A stretch of DNA of 41,092 nt from Myxococcales bacterium (GCA_020430845.1 JAGQJA010000233.1:1-41092), one strand, 5' to 3'. Shown: positions 24,220 to 32,658, counted from the stretch's first letter. Made by a program: numbers and translations. The notes: generated by a model not told the origin, from the sequence alone.

Positions 24220-26091
24220 ATGACGCCCTTCTCTCGCGCGCTCCGCCTCACGCTGCTCCCGCTCACCCTCGCCGCGTGCGCGTCTCACGGCGGAACCGAC
24301 GAGGCCACCGCGCAAGCGGAGCAGCCGCTGACGCTCGTGCGCGTTCCGGTGTCACCGCCGGTCCTCCGCACGGCGCGCAGCTTCGTCACGCTCATCGACG
24401 AACGCGCCACGGACAACCGCGAAGAGGCGGTCGCGGTGGTCCCGATCCTCGGCGGGCTGAGCGGGTACGCCGTGGCGACGCGGCGAACCGACGACGCGAC
24501 GGGGATCGAGCGTTCGTACGTCCGGCACCTCACGGGGAGCGGGACGTCGGGGTGGTCACTCGCGCTGCAGGCGGGGCTCGTGGTCACGCACCTCGCGCCG
24601 TACGTCGATCCGGTCAAGGGCGCCGGCTTCGTCGCGGTGGGCTACACCGCGCCCACGTGCGCGGACATGCTGAGCCAGTCATGCACGTCACCTCGTGCGT
24701 TCATCCAGAAGCTCACGGGCACCGGCGCGGCGCTCTCGCTCCGGTACTTCGACGGGCAGCTCCCGGGCGGCGTGAAGCCGAACCTCCCGCCGTTCACCAA
24801 CTACACGCGCCTGTACTCTGTGACGCAGCGCCCCGACGGCGCGATCGTCGCGGTGGGCGAGACCACGATGCCCGGCAACTGCATCCGCGAGCCCTGGCTC
24901 CCGCCGCGGACGAAGCGCGAGGGGACCGGGATGGCGTACGCCGTGGTGCTGCAGCCGGGCGGCGACGCGCGTGAGGCCGCCATCTGCTGGAGCGACACGC
25001 CTCAGCTCAGCGACGGGGGATCGACCCTGCGCGGCGTCGCGGTGCTCGCGGGCAACGATCGTTTCGTCGCGGCCGGTTGGCGGCGCGGCGTGAGCGGACG
25101 ATACGACGCGATGGTCGTCACCGTCGCGACCCCGGCGAGCGGCGACCTCGCGCTCTTCACCGGCGCGGCCTACGGCGGTCCGGCGGGCAACACGTACGCG
25201 ACGTCGATCACCAGGGTGTCGGACCGCGAGCTGGCCATCGCGGGGAAGACGAGCGCGTTCGACGTCGATCGCACGGGTGACGCCGCCTTCATCCGAAAGC
25301 TGCGCGAGGTGTACCCGATCGGCGGATACGTCGACGGATGGAGCACGGTCGACGGCGACGACGGGAGGTTCCTCGCGGCGCCCGCCGGCTGGCGACTCTT
25401 CGGCGGATCGAGCGAGAGCGGCTTCGCGGCGGTGGTGAGCTCGGGCGGCCGCGTCATCGGTCTCGGCCGGATCGCGTTCCCGTGGTCGACGCTGCTGAAC
25501 AACTACAAGATCAACGTCGCGGCGCTTCCGAGCGCCCTCGTCGCGTCCGTCGACGCAGCGACCGGTGACGCGAAGATCGTGCGAAGCATGCCCGGGCCGG
25601 GGACCCGCACGTACGAGGGGGAGCTCTCAGCGGGCGCCGCGACCGCGCTCGGCGGCGTGGTGGGCGCCGGCTGGGGTCGCGCCGTGTCGGGACAGCTGAA
25701 GGGCCACACGCGCGTGCTGCTCTCGCAGATGGACTCCCTGCTCCAGAGCGGTGACGGCTATCAGGCCGCGCCGCCGGAGCAAGCGCCGACGCCCGAGCCC
25801 GATCCTCCGCCCCACGCGGGTGAGGCGGTCTTCTTCGGCAAGGTCGCCGACTGCAAGCGTTGCCACGGCGACGGAAGCGGAGGCAGCGCGCCGTGTCTGT
25901 TCGGTGTGTCGAAGGCGTGCGCGAAGAAGCGCGTGAGCTGCGGTGTGCCCATGAAGATGCCGGCGTTCGCCGCGACCCTCTCGCCGACGCAGATCGACGA
26001 CGTCGCCGACTATGTCAGCAAGGCGACGGGGACGTGCGCCGTGCCGAAGGGCGACGCCTGCGCAGGCGAGGACCTCACGCCCTGCTTGTAG
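24220..26091 (+). CDS. Propeller lipoprotein with C-terminal cytochrome c domain
   Basis: The 623-aa protein has lipobox TLAAC (Cys20). Residues 45-510 consist of beta-propeller-like repeats (AVATRRTDDATGIERSYVR, IVAVGETTMPGN, FVAAGWRRGVSGRYDAMVV, SGFAAVVSSGGRVIGLGRIA). A Pro-rich linker (APPEQAPTPEPDPPP) then leads to a single c-type cytochrome domain: heme-binding CKRCH at 545-549 and a likely axial ligand Met580 in MKMPAFAATLSPTQIDDVADYV. Extra Cys around it (CLFGVSKACAKKRVSCG and four near the end) suggest disulfides. Such a fusion suggests an envelope electron carrier tethered to a binding scaffold. ATG 24220 is the only start giving a signal peptide. Its stop is in the AT-rich 14-mer at 26087-26100. 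Confidence 0.82.
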   Translation: MTPFSRALRLTLLPLTLAACASHGGTDEATAQAEQPLTLVRVPVSPPVLRTARSFVTLIDERATDNREEAVAVVPILGGLSGYAVATRRTDDATGIERSYVRHLTGSGTSGWSLALQAGLVVTHLAPYVDPVKGAGFVAVGYTAPTCADMLSQSCTSPRAFIQKLTGTGAALSLRYFDGQLPGGVKPNLPPFTNYTRLYSVTQRPDGAIVAVGETTMPGNCIREPWLPPRTKREGTGMAYAVVLQPGGDAREAAICWSDTPQLSDGGSTLRGVAVLAGNDRFVAAGWRRGVSGRYDAMVVTVATPASGDLALFTGAAYGGPAGNTYATSITRVSDRELAIAGKTSAFDVDRTGDAAFIRKLREVYPIGGYVDGWSTVDGDDGRFLAAPAGWRLFGGSSESGFAAVVSSGGRVIGLGRIAFPWSTLLNNYKINVAALPSALVASVDAATGDAKIVRSMPGPGTRTYEGELSAGAATALGGVVGAGWGRAVSGQLKGHTRVLLSQMDSLLQSGDGYQAAPPEQAPTPEPDPPPHAGEAVFFGKVADCKRCHGDGSGGSAPCLFGVSKACAKKRVSCGVPMKMPAFAATLSPTQIDDVADYVSKATGTCAVPKGDACAGEDLTPCL

Positions 26092-26101
26092 ATACATACA
26101 A

Positions 26102-27538
26102 TCACTCGAGCACGCCCACGGCCCCCGCGCTCGCGCCCCGCGCCGATCGCGCTCCGCCGTCGATCGCGCAGAGGCCGCCCTCCCCACCTGCAGCGTCGAG
26201 TGGGCACGCGCCGCCGCGAGAGCTGACGCGCACGCGACCGCCCGCGCCGCCTCCGCCGGGTCCGAACCTGAGCCCAGACGCCGACGTCGACGGAGACGCG
26301 CCGCCCGCCCCTCCGCGCGCGCTCACGCGCCCGCACGTGAGCGTGCCGTCGACCGCGACCCACACGCTGCCCCCTGCTCCACCGCCCCCACCCCCGTTGA
26401 TGATCGCCGTCGCCCCCGCGGCCCCCTCTGCGCGGAGCTCGCCGCCCCCAGCGACCGCGCCCGCGCTCACGAAGACGACGCCGCCGCCCGCGCCGCCCAC
26501 GCCGAGTGATTCGTCGGGATCGTCGTCGCCGTGACCGGCGCCTCCGCCGCCACCGAGCCACAAACGTTCGGCGAGCCCCGCCGCGATCTGTGCGCCGCCG
26601 TGACCGCCGACCACACGATCGTTGTCGAACGACACGCCGCCTCGTCCTCCCTGGCCGCCGTTGCCGCCACCGCCGCCGCCCGCGTTGTGGCAATCGCCGC
26701 CACCGCCTCCGTTGGCGACGTTGCCCGAGCCGCCGATGGCGCCAGGCGCGGACGCGTCGGGCACGAAGGCCGCCGTCGCGAGGCCTTCTCCGCGCGCGCT
26801 GAAGCCGCCGTCGACAGGTCCGCTCAGGTCGGCGCACTTCTCGACGTAGCCGATCTGGCCGAAGCCCGGACCGCCACGAAAACCGACGCCGTCGGCGTGG
26901 ATCGCGCCGTCGTTCGTGAGGGTGCCGCTCGCCAGCATCGCGACGATGCCGCCGCTTCGGCCGTCCCACGGCTTGGCGACGAGCGCCCCACCGGCCTTCA
27001 CCGTGACGTCGGTGTGCTCGGGCACGCGCACCAACTGCGCGCCGGACGCGAGCACGCCGAACGGTAGCGCCCTGTCGAGCGTGACCTTCGACGCGTCGAT
27101 CGAGACCACGCGAGCGAACGTGTAGCGACCGAGAGGGCTGTCGGCCTCGGGCTTGATCGGCGCGTCTTCGCCAGGCGTCGGCGGGGAGAGACCCGCCGTC
27201 TGCCAGACGATCACCGCGGCGCCCACGGTCATCTCCCCGACCGACTCGACCGTGAGGACGCGCGTGCCCGCCGGCGCGATCGCCGCGACCGCGGCGTAGC
27301 CGTTGACGACGACCGGCGAGACGACCTCGAGCGGGCCGTCCTTGCCGGAGCCGTGCGCCGTCACGAGCGGGTCTGCGGCGTCGGCCGCGGCGTCCCGCGC
27401 GTCCGCATCGGGCGCGTTCGCGTCCGAGGTGGGATCGGGGGCTCCACCCGAGAGACCGTCGAGGTCCACGAGGAGGGCGCACCCGGAGGCGACGGCCACT
27501 GCAGCGGCGACGACGGACGCGCGGCGAAAGACGCTCAA
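26102..27538 (-). CDS. Gly-rich lipoprotein with beta-helix-like body
   Basis: The 478-aa protein starts at TTG 27538 (an in-frame TGA lies 18 nt upstream and no ATG is available) and has lipobox ASGC (Cys20). A low-complexity Asp/Ala segment follows (DANAPDADARDAAADAAD). Residues 80-240 are beta-strand-rich and resemble the start of large Gly-rich surface proteins. From about residue 240 there are long poly-Gly patches (ANGGGGGDCHNAGGGG, LWLGGGGGAGHGDDDPDESL, IINGGGGGGAGGSVWVAV). This arrangement is familiar from myxobacterial surface and gliding-related proteins, but the resemblance is from memory only. It is convergent with the cytochrome c lipoprotein gene and may form an operon with the lipoprotein gene 61 bp upstream. 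Confidence 0.72.
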   Translation of the reverse strand: MSVFRRASVVAAAVAVASGCALLVDLDGLSGGAPDPTSDANAPDADARDAAADAADPLVTAHGSGKDGPLEVVSPVVVNGYAAVAAIAPAGTRVLTVESVGEMTVGAAVIVWQTAGLSPPTPGEDAPIKPEADSPLGRYTFARVVSIDASKVTLDRALPFGVLASGAQLVRVPEHTDVTVKAGGALVAKPWDGRSGGIVAMLASGTLTNDGAIHADGVGFRGGPGFGQIGYVEKCADLSGPVDGGFSARGEGLATAAFVPDASAPGAIGGSGNVANGGGGGDCHNAGGGGGGNGGQGGRGGVSFDNDRVVGGHGGAQIAAGLAERLWLGGGGGAGHGDDDPDESLGVGGAGGGVVFVSAGAVAGGGELRAEGAAGATAIINGGGGGGAGGSVWVAVDGTLTCGRVSARGGAGGASPSTSASGLRFGPGGGGAGGRVRVSSRGGACPLDAAGGEGGLCAIDGGARSARGASAGAVGVLE

Positions 27539-27599
27539 GCAGACCAGCCTAGGTCATCGACGCGGGCGCCGGAAGACCCGCGCCGCGACGCGCGCGAGG

Positions 27600-28466
27600 T
27601 CACTCGCAGCCGGACATCACCGACGTGCTCGTCTGGGTCGTGCTGTTGGGGATGTACACCCACGAGCAACCAGGGCTGCTGCCGCCCATGGCGCCGTTCT
27701 TGGAATGCCACGTGCCCCCCGTGCCCTGGCTCGCCTTCGCGGCCTGTGCCACGTTGCCGAGCAAGCGCCCGCCCTGGGTGAGGTTGCCTTGTGCGTCGAG
27801 CTCGTAGGAGCCCTCGTACTTCTCGGGGTGCTGCGCGTCGCCGCGGAAGATCGAGATGAGGTAGTCACGCTCGACGCGGGTGATCTCGCGTCCGTTCACG
27901 AGCACGCCCGACGCGCCGTACGAGGCGGTGCGCTGGAGCGGCGCGACGGGAAACCCCGCGCGGAGCACGCCTTGTGTCCCGTGACCGACCCCGCCGAAGA
28001 GCCCCGACTTCGAGTCGTACCACCAGTCCCCCGCCGCGGGCCTGCGGCCGAAGTACTCGGCGGCCTTGGTGAGCTCGGGCTCGACCATCGGGCGCCCGTT
28101 CACCGTGACCGGCCCCGTGGCGGCCGCGGGCGCGACGAGGGCCTGCGTGCCAGGCTGCGCGATCGGCGTGACGCCCGCAGGTGCAGGCGTCTGGGCCGAC
28201 GTCGGCTGCGCGCCTTCGCGGTGCCACGCGCCGCCCTCCAGGACGTAGCGCGCGTTCTGTCCGCAGCCGATGATGTCACGCGCGTTGCCGTGCTTCTTGA
28301 TGCGCAGCTGCCGCTCGGGACACGACATGTCACGCGACGCGACGCTCTTGAGGTCGCGGGTGCGCGCGCCGCCGCAACCCGTCGCGGCGGAGAGCGAGAG
28401 CACGATGGAGAGTGCGGCGAGGATCTCGGGGCGCGCGAAGCGACGCGGGGCATGAGTGGTACGCAT
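27600..28466 (-). CDS. Lipoprotein with 'CP..GCG' and surface-repeat domains
   Basis: The 288-aa protein starts at ATG 28466 (MRTTHAPRRFARPE), with lipobox SAATGC (Cys31). Residues 40-85 contain ASRDMSCPERQLRIKK and IIGCGQNARYVLEGGAW, a short two-Cys module I know from several myxobacterial lipoproteins. Residues 140-250 carry DWWYDSKSGLFGGVGHGTQG, GVLVNGREITRVERDYLISI and GSYELDAQGNLTQGG, resembling a widespread uncharacterised motif set (W.D..SG.wG, VNGRE.., LDA.GN..). The last 40 residues are Ser/Thr/Gly-rich with two Cys. Function unknown; all visible features point to secretion. It is divergent from the VOC gene. Confidence 0.72.
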   Translation of the reverse strand: MRTTHAPRRFARPEILAALSIVLSLSAATGCGGARTRDLKSVASRDMSCPERQLRIKKHGNARDIIGCGQNARYVLEGGAWHREGAQPTSAQTPAPAGVTPIAQPGTQALVAPAAATGPVTVNGRPMVEPELTKAAEYFGRRPAAGDWWYDSKSGLFGGVGHGTQGVLRAGFPVAPLQRTASYGASGVLVNGREITRVERDYLISIFRGDAQHPEKYEGSYELDAQGNLTQGGRLLGNVAQAAKASQGTGGTWHSKNGAMGGSSPGCSWVYIPNSTTQTSTSVMSGCE

Positions 28467-28620
28467 GCGCGCGATCCTAGGCGAGAGTCTGCGCGTGCAC
28501 GAGCCCAGCGCGGGCACGACCGCGAGATCCCGAGCGCCGCGCGGCGCGGCGCGATTTCGCTGGTGTCGCGCCCCTCGAATGGCAGTGGCGCGCCGTCTGC
28601 ACGCGCGCGACACTCGGCGC

Positions 28621-29037
28621 ATGGAGATCAACGGCATCGCCCACATCGTCCTCACCGTCTCGGACTTCGCCGCGGCACGGCGCTTCTACGGGGCGCTCCT
28701 GCCCGCGCTCGGACTCGTGCCGCTCATCGACGCGGACGGATACTACTATTGCATCGGAGGACGCACGGGGGTCGCCATCCGTCCCTCCGAAGACCCCGAC
28801 GCGGGCCGCTTCTCGCAAGAGCGACCCGGACTGCACCACTTCTGCTTTCGCGCGCGAGACCGGGCGCACGTCGACGCGATCCACGCGCTCGCGGTGGAGC
28901 TGGGCGCCAAGGTGCACCGCGCCCCCGAGGAGGGGCCGTTCGCCCCGGGCTACTACTCGACGCTCTTCGAGGACCCCGACGGGATGCGCATCGAGATGAA
29001 CCACATCCCGGGCAAGGGGCACCTCGAGGCGAAGTGA
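28621..29037 (+). CDS. VOC family (glyoxalase/dioxygenase fold) protein
   Basis: The 138-aa cytosolic protein shows one full VOC module: GIAHIVLTVSDFAAARRFYG at the start with metal-ligand candidate His8, RPGLHHFCFRARD in the middle (His near 72), and GYYSTLFEDPDGMRIEMNHI at the end with Glu near 125. The pattern fits a glyoxalase/bleomycin-resistance/extradiol-dioxygenase enzyme or a thiol transferase; the substrate cannot be predicted. ATG 28621 starts the domain directly; the frame stays open for 55 codons upstream. Just downstream begins the GCGTTT repeat tract. Confidence 0.85.
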   Translation: MEINGIAHIVLTVSDFAAARRFYGALLPALGLVPLIDADGYYYCIGGRTGVAIRPSEDPDAGRFSQERPGLHHFCFRARDRAHVDAIHALAVELGAKVHRAPEEGPFAPGYYSTLFEDPDGMRIEMNHIPGKGHLEAK

Positions 29038-29045
29038 TCGCGTAG

Positions 29046-29183
29046 GCGTTTGCGTTTGCGATCGCGTTTGCGATTGCGGTCGCGTTTGCGTTTGCGTTTG
29101 CGTTTGCGTTTGCGCCGGCGGCTGCGCTGGCGTCTGCGTTTGCGTCTGCGCGGGCGGCTGCGGGTGGGTTTGCGGTTGCGATG
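29046..29183. repeat. Degenerate (GCGTTT)n hexanucleotide tandem repeat
   Basis: 23 consecutive hexamers in one phase; nine are exactly GCGTTT, including five in a row at 29082-29111, and the rest are variants such as GCGATC, GCGGCT and GCGTCT. It starts 8 bp after the VOC stop codon and runs into a G-rich stretch (GGGCTGGGTTGGGCTGGG). It lies in the 352-bp gap 29038-29389, where I see no gene. The remainder of the gap holds the AT-rich inverted repeat at 29260-29290 and a weaker CTGTT-N9-AACAG at 29340-29358. Confidence 0.9.
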
Positions 29184-29259
29184 GGGGGCTGGGTTGGGCT
29201 GGGTAGGTCGTGGTCCACCCCCCGGGTCTGGAGGCGCCACACGAGCACGCGGGGAGCGC

Positions 29260-29290
29260 GGAATTTTCTGTTCGCGGGTCCAAAATTTCC
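29260..29290. promoter_or_regulatory. AT-rich inverted repeat upstream of a lipoprotein gene
   Basis: GGAATTTT (29260-29267) and AAAATTTCC (29282-29290) are inverted with one bulged base and a 14-bp spacer; GCG/CGC extend the stem outward. It is conspicuous in GC-rich surroundings, 100 bp before ATG 29390. It could be an operator, promoter element or RNA hairpin. Confidence 0.4.
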
Positions 29291-29389
29291 ACGCTCGTCC
29301 CCCACTCACGGTGGTGCTGCACGCAGTCGCGCGGCACGCCTGTTGAATGGGTGAACAGAGTGAAGGGCAACGTGAGAAAAGGTACGAAG

Positions 29390-29962
29390 ATGGTCCGGGC
29401 GGGGTGGCTCGCCATGTCCATGTCGTGGGCGATCCTGCTCGGCGCGGGCTGCGCTGCGGATCCCGAGGACGACGCCGACGCGAGCGCCGAGAGCAGCGAG
29501 GCGGCGGCGACCTCGAGCGCGCTGGCCGAGATGGCCGGCACGTGGCGTCTGCACTCGACGCGGCTCGCCGCGCGCGCCGACGAGCTGCCGAGCGACATCG
29601 TCGTCGATGTGCAGTCCGACGCGCGCGGTCCCGACGGCGAAGCGTGGGGCACGACGCTGACCTTGATGCGCGGTGATGCCCCCGGGCTCCGGTTGCGAGA
29701 CCGCGCGCCGTTCCACCGCGTGGGCCAACGGCGCGCGTGCGACAACGTCGCGATGGGCGGTGGCAAGTCGCTCTCGATCTGTCACGAGTCGCGCCTCTCG
29801 GGCGACGAGCTCGTCCACGCCGTGTCGACGCGCGCGTGGACGTACGTGGTGCCGGGCGAGTCATCGGAGGCCCGGCAGTCGCTCGCCCTCGTCGGAGGCT
29901 CGCTGCGGTATCGCTACGAGATCGACGGCGAGACCGTCGAGGAGCTCTTCTTCACGCGCTGA
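29390..29962 (+). CDS. Small hypothetical lipoprotein, possibly lipocalin-like
   Basis: The 190-aa protein has ATG 29390 with AAAAGG 7 nt upstream, and lipobox LGAGC (Cys21). An acidic linker (DPEDDADASAESSEAAATSS) precedes a domain beginning LAEMAGTWRLHSTRL; the G-x-W after a short helix is the opening of lipocalin-like barrels, but the rest is too short and divergent to be sure. Strands such as IVVDVQSDA, TTLTLMRGD, VGGSLRYRYEIDGETVEELF fit a small beta-barrel. Two Cys (RACDNV, SICHES) may pair. Function unknown. Confidence 0.7.
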   Translation: MVRAGWLAMSMSWAILLGAGCAADPEDDADASAESSEAAATSSALAEMAGTWRLHSTRLAARADELPSDIVVDVQSDARGPDGEAWGTTLTLMRGDAPGLRLRDRAPFHRVGQRRACDNVAMGGGKSLSICHESRLSGDELVHAVSTRAWTYVVPGESSEARQSLALVGGSLRYRYEIDGETVEELFFTR

Positions 29963-29990
29963 GCCGCGCTCCTGGCCGCGTCGCCTTCGG

Positions 29991-30860
29991 TCACGGCGGC
30001 GCGCTGCGCGGGCGGTCCATCGCGAAGTGCCCGGTGAGCCACTTCTGCAAGCCCGGCGGGCTCGCGCGATCCACGGCCGTCACCGCGCCACGGCCGCCGG
30101 CGGACGCGGCCTCGAAGGCGATGCGCTCCCCGTCCTCGGGCACGTGAACGCGATCGGAGAGCCCCTCGGCATCCAGGCGCGCGCGCAGCCCGGCGCGCGT
30201 CGTCGGGCAGTGGTCGAGCGCCTCGAGGTGATTGAGCACGAGCTGCCCCGACGCGCGACGCGCGAGATCGACGAGCTCGTCGACGCTGAAGAGGATGTCG
30301 CCCCCCAGCCCGACGTTGGCCGATCCCGCGGGCGCGACGATCACATCCGGACGCAGGCGCTCGACCGCCTCGAGCACGGTCTCGGTGAGCACCGCGTCGC
30401 CGGTCAGGTACACGCTCGGCTCGCCCGGATGCGCGAGGTAGTAGCCCGCGACGGGCCCCATCAGCCAGCCGAGCGGTCCGCGGCCGTGGCGGGACGGGAT
30501 GACCTCGACCGACATGCCGAGGGCCCCGTCGCGCAGCTCTTGGACGTCGAGCCCTCTGGCCGACAGGTGCTCCGCGTCGGTCGCGTTGGCCCACACGGGC
30601 AGTCTCCGCTCGCGCACCCACGAGAGGGCCGCGGCGTCGAAGTGATCGGGGTGCTCGTGGGTGAGGAGCACTGCCGATGCGGCCTCGATCACCTCGTGCG
30701 CTCCGGGCGGCAGGTCGACCAGCGGGTTGGGCCGGCGACCGCCGCCGAACAGCTTGAAGCCGGGCATCGCGCCACGCGCCGCGAGCATGGGGTCGACGAG
30801 CAAGCGGTGCTCGCCGAGCGTGAGGAGGAGCGTGGCGTTCCGGAGCTGGTGGATGAACAT
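29991..30860 (-). CDS. MBL-fold metallo-hydrolase (UlaG-like)
   Basis: The 289-aa cytosolic protein has the metallo-beta-lactamase motifs in order: LLTHEHPDHFD with His68/His70/Asp72/His73, VIPSRHGRGPLG (third metal His region), VYLTGDAVLTE (bridging Asp) and LNHLEALDHCP near the end. The lay-out resembles UlaG-type and N-acyl-ethanolamine-type MBL hydrolases (lactones or phosphodiesters) rather than beta-lactamases. The last 40 residues are less conserved. It is divergent from a LysR regulator 71 bp away, the classic arrangement in which the regulator controls the enzyme gene. Confidence 0.85.
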   Translation of the reverse strand: MFIHQLRNATLLLTLGEHRLLVDPMLAARGAMPGFKLFGGGRRPNPLVDLPPGAHEVIEAASAVLLTHEHPDHFDAAALSWVRERRLPVWANATDAEHLSARGLDVQELRDGALGMSVEVIPSRHGRGPLGWLMGPVAGYYLAHPGEPSVYLTGDAVLTETVLEAVERLRPDVIVAPAGSANVGLGGDILFSVDELVDLARRASGQLVLNHLEALDHCPTTRAGLRARLDAEGLSDRVHVPEDGERIAFEAASAGGRGAVTAVDRASPPGLQKWLTGHFAMDRPRSAPP

Positions 30861-30918
30861 CTGCCCGTGAGGGTGACCCCGCGCTGGCGGATGGCAAGGC
30901 GCAGCTTTGGGTGCTAGT

Positions 30919-30934
30919 CATCCATTTACGGATG
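30919..30934. promoter_or_regulatory. Palindrome CATCC-N6-GGATG at the LysR gene start
   Basis: CATCC (30919-30923) and GGATG (30930-30934) are perfect inverted arms around ATTTAC. The second arm includes the ATG start of the LysR gene (30932), so a protein bound here would block its expression. Autoregulation by the LysR protein is inferred. Confidence 0.4.
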
Positions 30935-31876
30935 GGTCTCAAAGCGACGACGTGGGACCACTTTCGTACCTTCGAGGCGGTGGCGCGCCATGGGAGTCTC
31001 ACGCGCGCCGCAGAGTCGCTCGGCGTGAGTCAATCGACGGTGAGCCGCCAGCTGGCGAGGCTCGAAGAGAGCGCAGGCACGCCGCTCGTGTCACGCGAGA
31101 CGCCGCACCCCCTCACCGATCGGGGCGCGGCGCTCCTCGAAGCGCTCACGCCCATGGTCGACGCGGCGCTGTCTGCGCAGGCCGCGCTCGACCAAGCGCC
31201 CGAGGTCCGCGGGACGGTGACCCTCACCACCGTGGGCGAGCTCGTGCGTTGGGTGCTGGCGGGTCGACTGGGCAGCCTGTACGCCGCTCACCCGCACGTG
31301 CAGCTGCGCATCTTGGTGAACAACCGGCTCGACAGTCTGGCCGCGGGTGAGGCGGATCTCGCGGTGCGACTCACCCGGCCGCAACGCGGCGACCTCGTCT
31401 CCAAGCGCCTCACGACCGCGACGTACGGGCTCTTCGCTGCGCGCGCGCTGCCGCTGGGCGACGACGTGCCGTGGCTCGGGCTCACGGGCACGCTCGCGAC
31501 CGTCCCCGAGCAACGTCACGCCGAGCGCGCCTTCCGCTCGCGCCCCGCGCGCCTGTTGGTCGAGGACGTCGAGTCGTTGGCGCTCGCGACCCAGGCGGGC
31601 CTCGGCGTCGCGGTACTGCCGCGCGGGCTCGCCACGTCGCACGACGGGCTCGTCGAGGTCCGCGCGGAGGACGTCGGCGCGCGCGACGTCGGGCCGGTGC
31701 CGGCGCGCGACTTCTGGCTCGTGGTCCACCGCTCCAAGCAGCGCGTCCCGCGCGTGCGGGCCGTGCTCGAGTGGCTCGACGCGACGTTCGCCGACGGGCC
31801 GCGGGCGACTCACCTGTCGAGCAACGACTCCAGGGACGTCACGGCGGCGAAGCGCGCGCCGTCGCGACGCGCGTAG
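30932..31876 (+). CDS. LysR family transcriptional regulator
   Basis: The 314-aa protein has an N-terminal winged HTH (HFRTFEAVARHGSLTRAAES and LGVSQSTVSRQLARLEE, residues 10-45), then a LysR-type effector-binding domain (VTLTTVGELVRWVLAGRLGS near 95, LAAGEADLAVRL near 140, GLGVAVLPRGLA near 230). ATG 30932 places the HTH at the usual distance from the start; GTG 30911 is a longer alternative. The effector is unknown. The divergent MBL hydrolase gene is its likely target. The C-terminal 25 residues (HLSSNDSRDVTAAKRAPS) extend past the usual family end. Confidence 0.9.
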   Translation: MGLKATTWDHFRTFEAVARHGSLTRAAESLGVSQSTVSRQLARLEESAGTPLVSRETPHPLTDRGAALLEALTPMVDAALSAQAALDQAPEVRGTVTLTTVGELVRWVLAGRLGSLYAAHPHVQLRILVNNRLDSLAAGEADLAVRLTRPQRGDLVSKRLTTATYGLFAARALPLGDDVPWLGLTGTLATVPEQRHAERAFRSRPARLLVEDVESLALATQAGLGVAVLPRGLATSHDGLVEVRAEDVGARDVGPVPARDFWLVVHRSKQRVPRVRAVLEWLDATFADGPRATHLSSNDSRDVTAAKRAPSRRA

Positions 31877-31922
31877 CTGGCGCGGAGGAGCGCGTGCACA
31901 CCGCACGTACGGCACGCGAGGG

Positions 31923-32591
31923 TCAGCCGCGGGTGCCGAGGAACAAGATATGACGCGCGCTCGACCCCTCGCGCGCCGCGACGCGGAGCACCTCGACGTC
32001 GAAACCGAGTCGACGCATGCGCTGCTCGTAGCGCGCGTTGGGGTTGGCGGACCACACGCCGAGCACGCCGCCGGGGCGGAGCGCGTCGCGGCAGAAGCGC
32101 ACGCCGTAGTCGCCGTAGAGGCGCTGGTTCTTGGCCTGGGCGAGCGCGATCGGCCCGTTGTCGACGTCGAGCAAGATGACGTCGAACCTGCGCGCGGAGC
32201 GCTTGATCAGGTCGAACACGTCGCCCACGACGACGCTCACGCGCGGGTCGTCGAGCGGGTGGTCGTTGAGCTCGCCGAGGTGCTCTCGGTTCCACGCGAC
32301 GAGCTCGGGCACCAGCTCGGCGACCGTGACCTCGGCTTCGTCTCCCACGGCCTCGAGCACCGCGCGCAGCGTGTATCCCATGCCGAGCCCACCCACGAGC
32401 ACGGCCTGCGGGTCGTCGGCGCGCGCGATCGACTCCTCGGCGAGCGCGACCTCGGAGTCGTGCAGCCGGTTGCCCATGAGCACGCGGTGGTCCACGCGGA
32501 CGACCCATTCGTCGCCGTGACGCGCGAGCACGAACTCGCTTCCGTCGGCGATGCGCGCGGTGGCCACCGTCTCCCAGGGCTGCATGCTCAC
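31923..32591 (-). CDS. Spermidine-synthase-like methyltransferase-fold protein
   Basis: The 222-aa protein (GTG 32591; ATG 32585 equally likely) has the spermidine/spermine synthase fold: LHDSEVALAEESI, nucleotide-binding VLVGGLGMGYTLRAVLEA (about 64-81), acidic end of strand 2 VTVAELVPELVAW, VVVGDVFDLI, and FDVILLDVDNGP. It is shorter than true SpeE and has DVDNGP at the position of the catalytic Asp loop, as in several bacterial spermidine-synthase-like proteins of uncertain substrate. It probably uses decarboxylated or ordinary S-adenosylmethionine. No polyamine genes are nearby. Confidence 0.82.
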   Translation of the reverse strand: MSMQPWETVATARIADGSEFVLARHGDEWVVRVDHRVLMGNRLHDSEVALAEESIARADDPQAVLVGGLGMGYTLRAVLEAVGDEAEVTVAELVPELVAWNREHLGELNDHPLDDPRVSVVVGDVFDLIKRSARRFDVILLDVDNGPIALAQAKNQRLYGDYGVRFCRDALRPGGVLGVWSANPNARYEQRMRRLGFDVEVLRVAAREGSSARHILFLGTRG

Positions 32592-32658
32592 GCCAAGCAG
32601 AGCACGCGCGGAGGCTCGGCCGGGTGCACATTCGACCGAGCCTCGGCGGGATCGGCGG

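Noticed and set aside
28477-29766. Minus-strand frames with QTQT or NANA repeats across the hexamer tract
   Set aside because: Produced by the GCGTTT repeat being open in all frames; antisense to the VOC and lipoprotein genes, no start site or domain.
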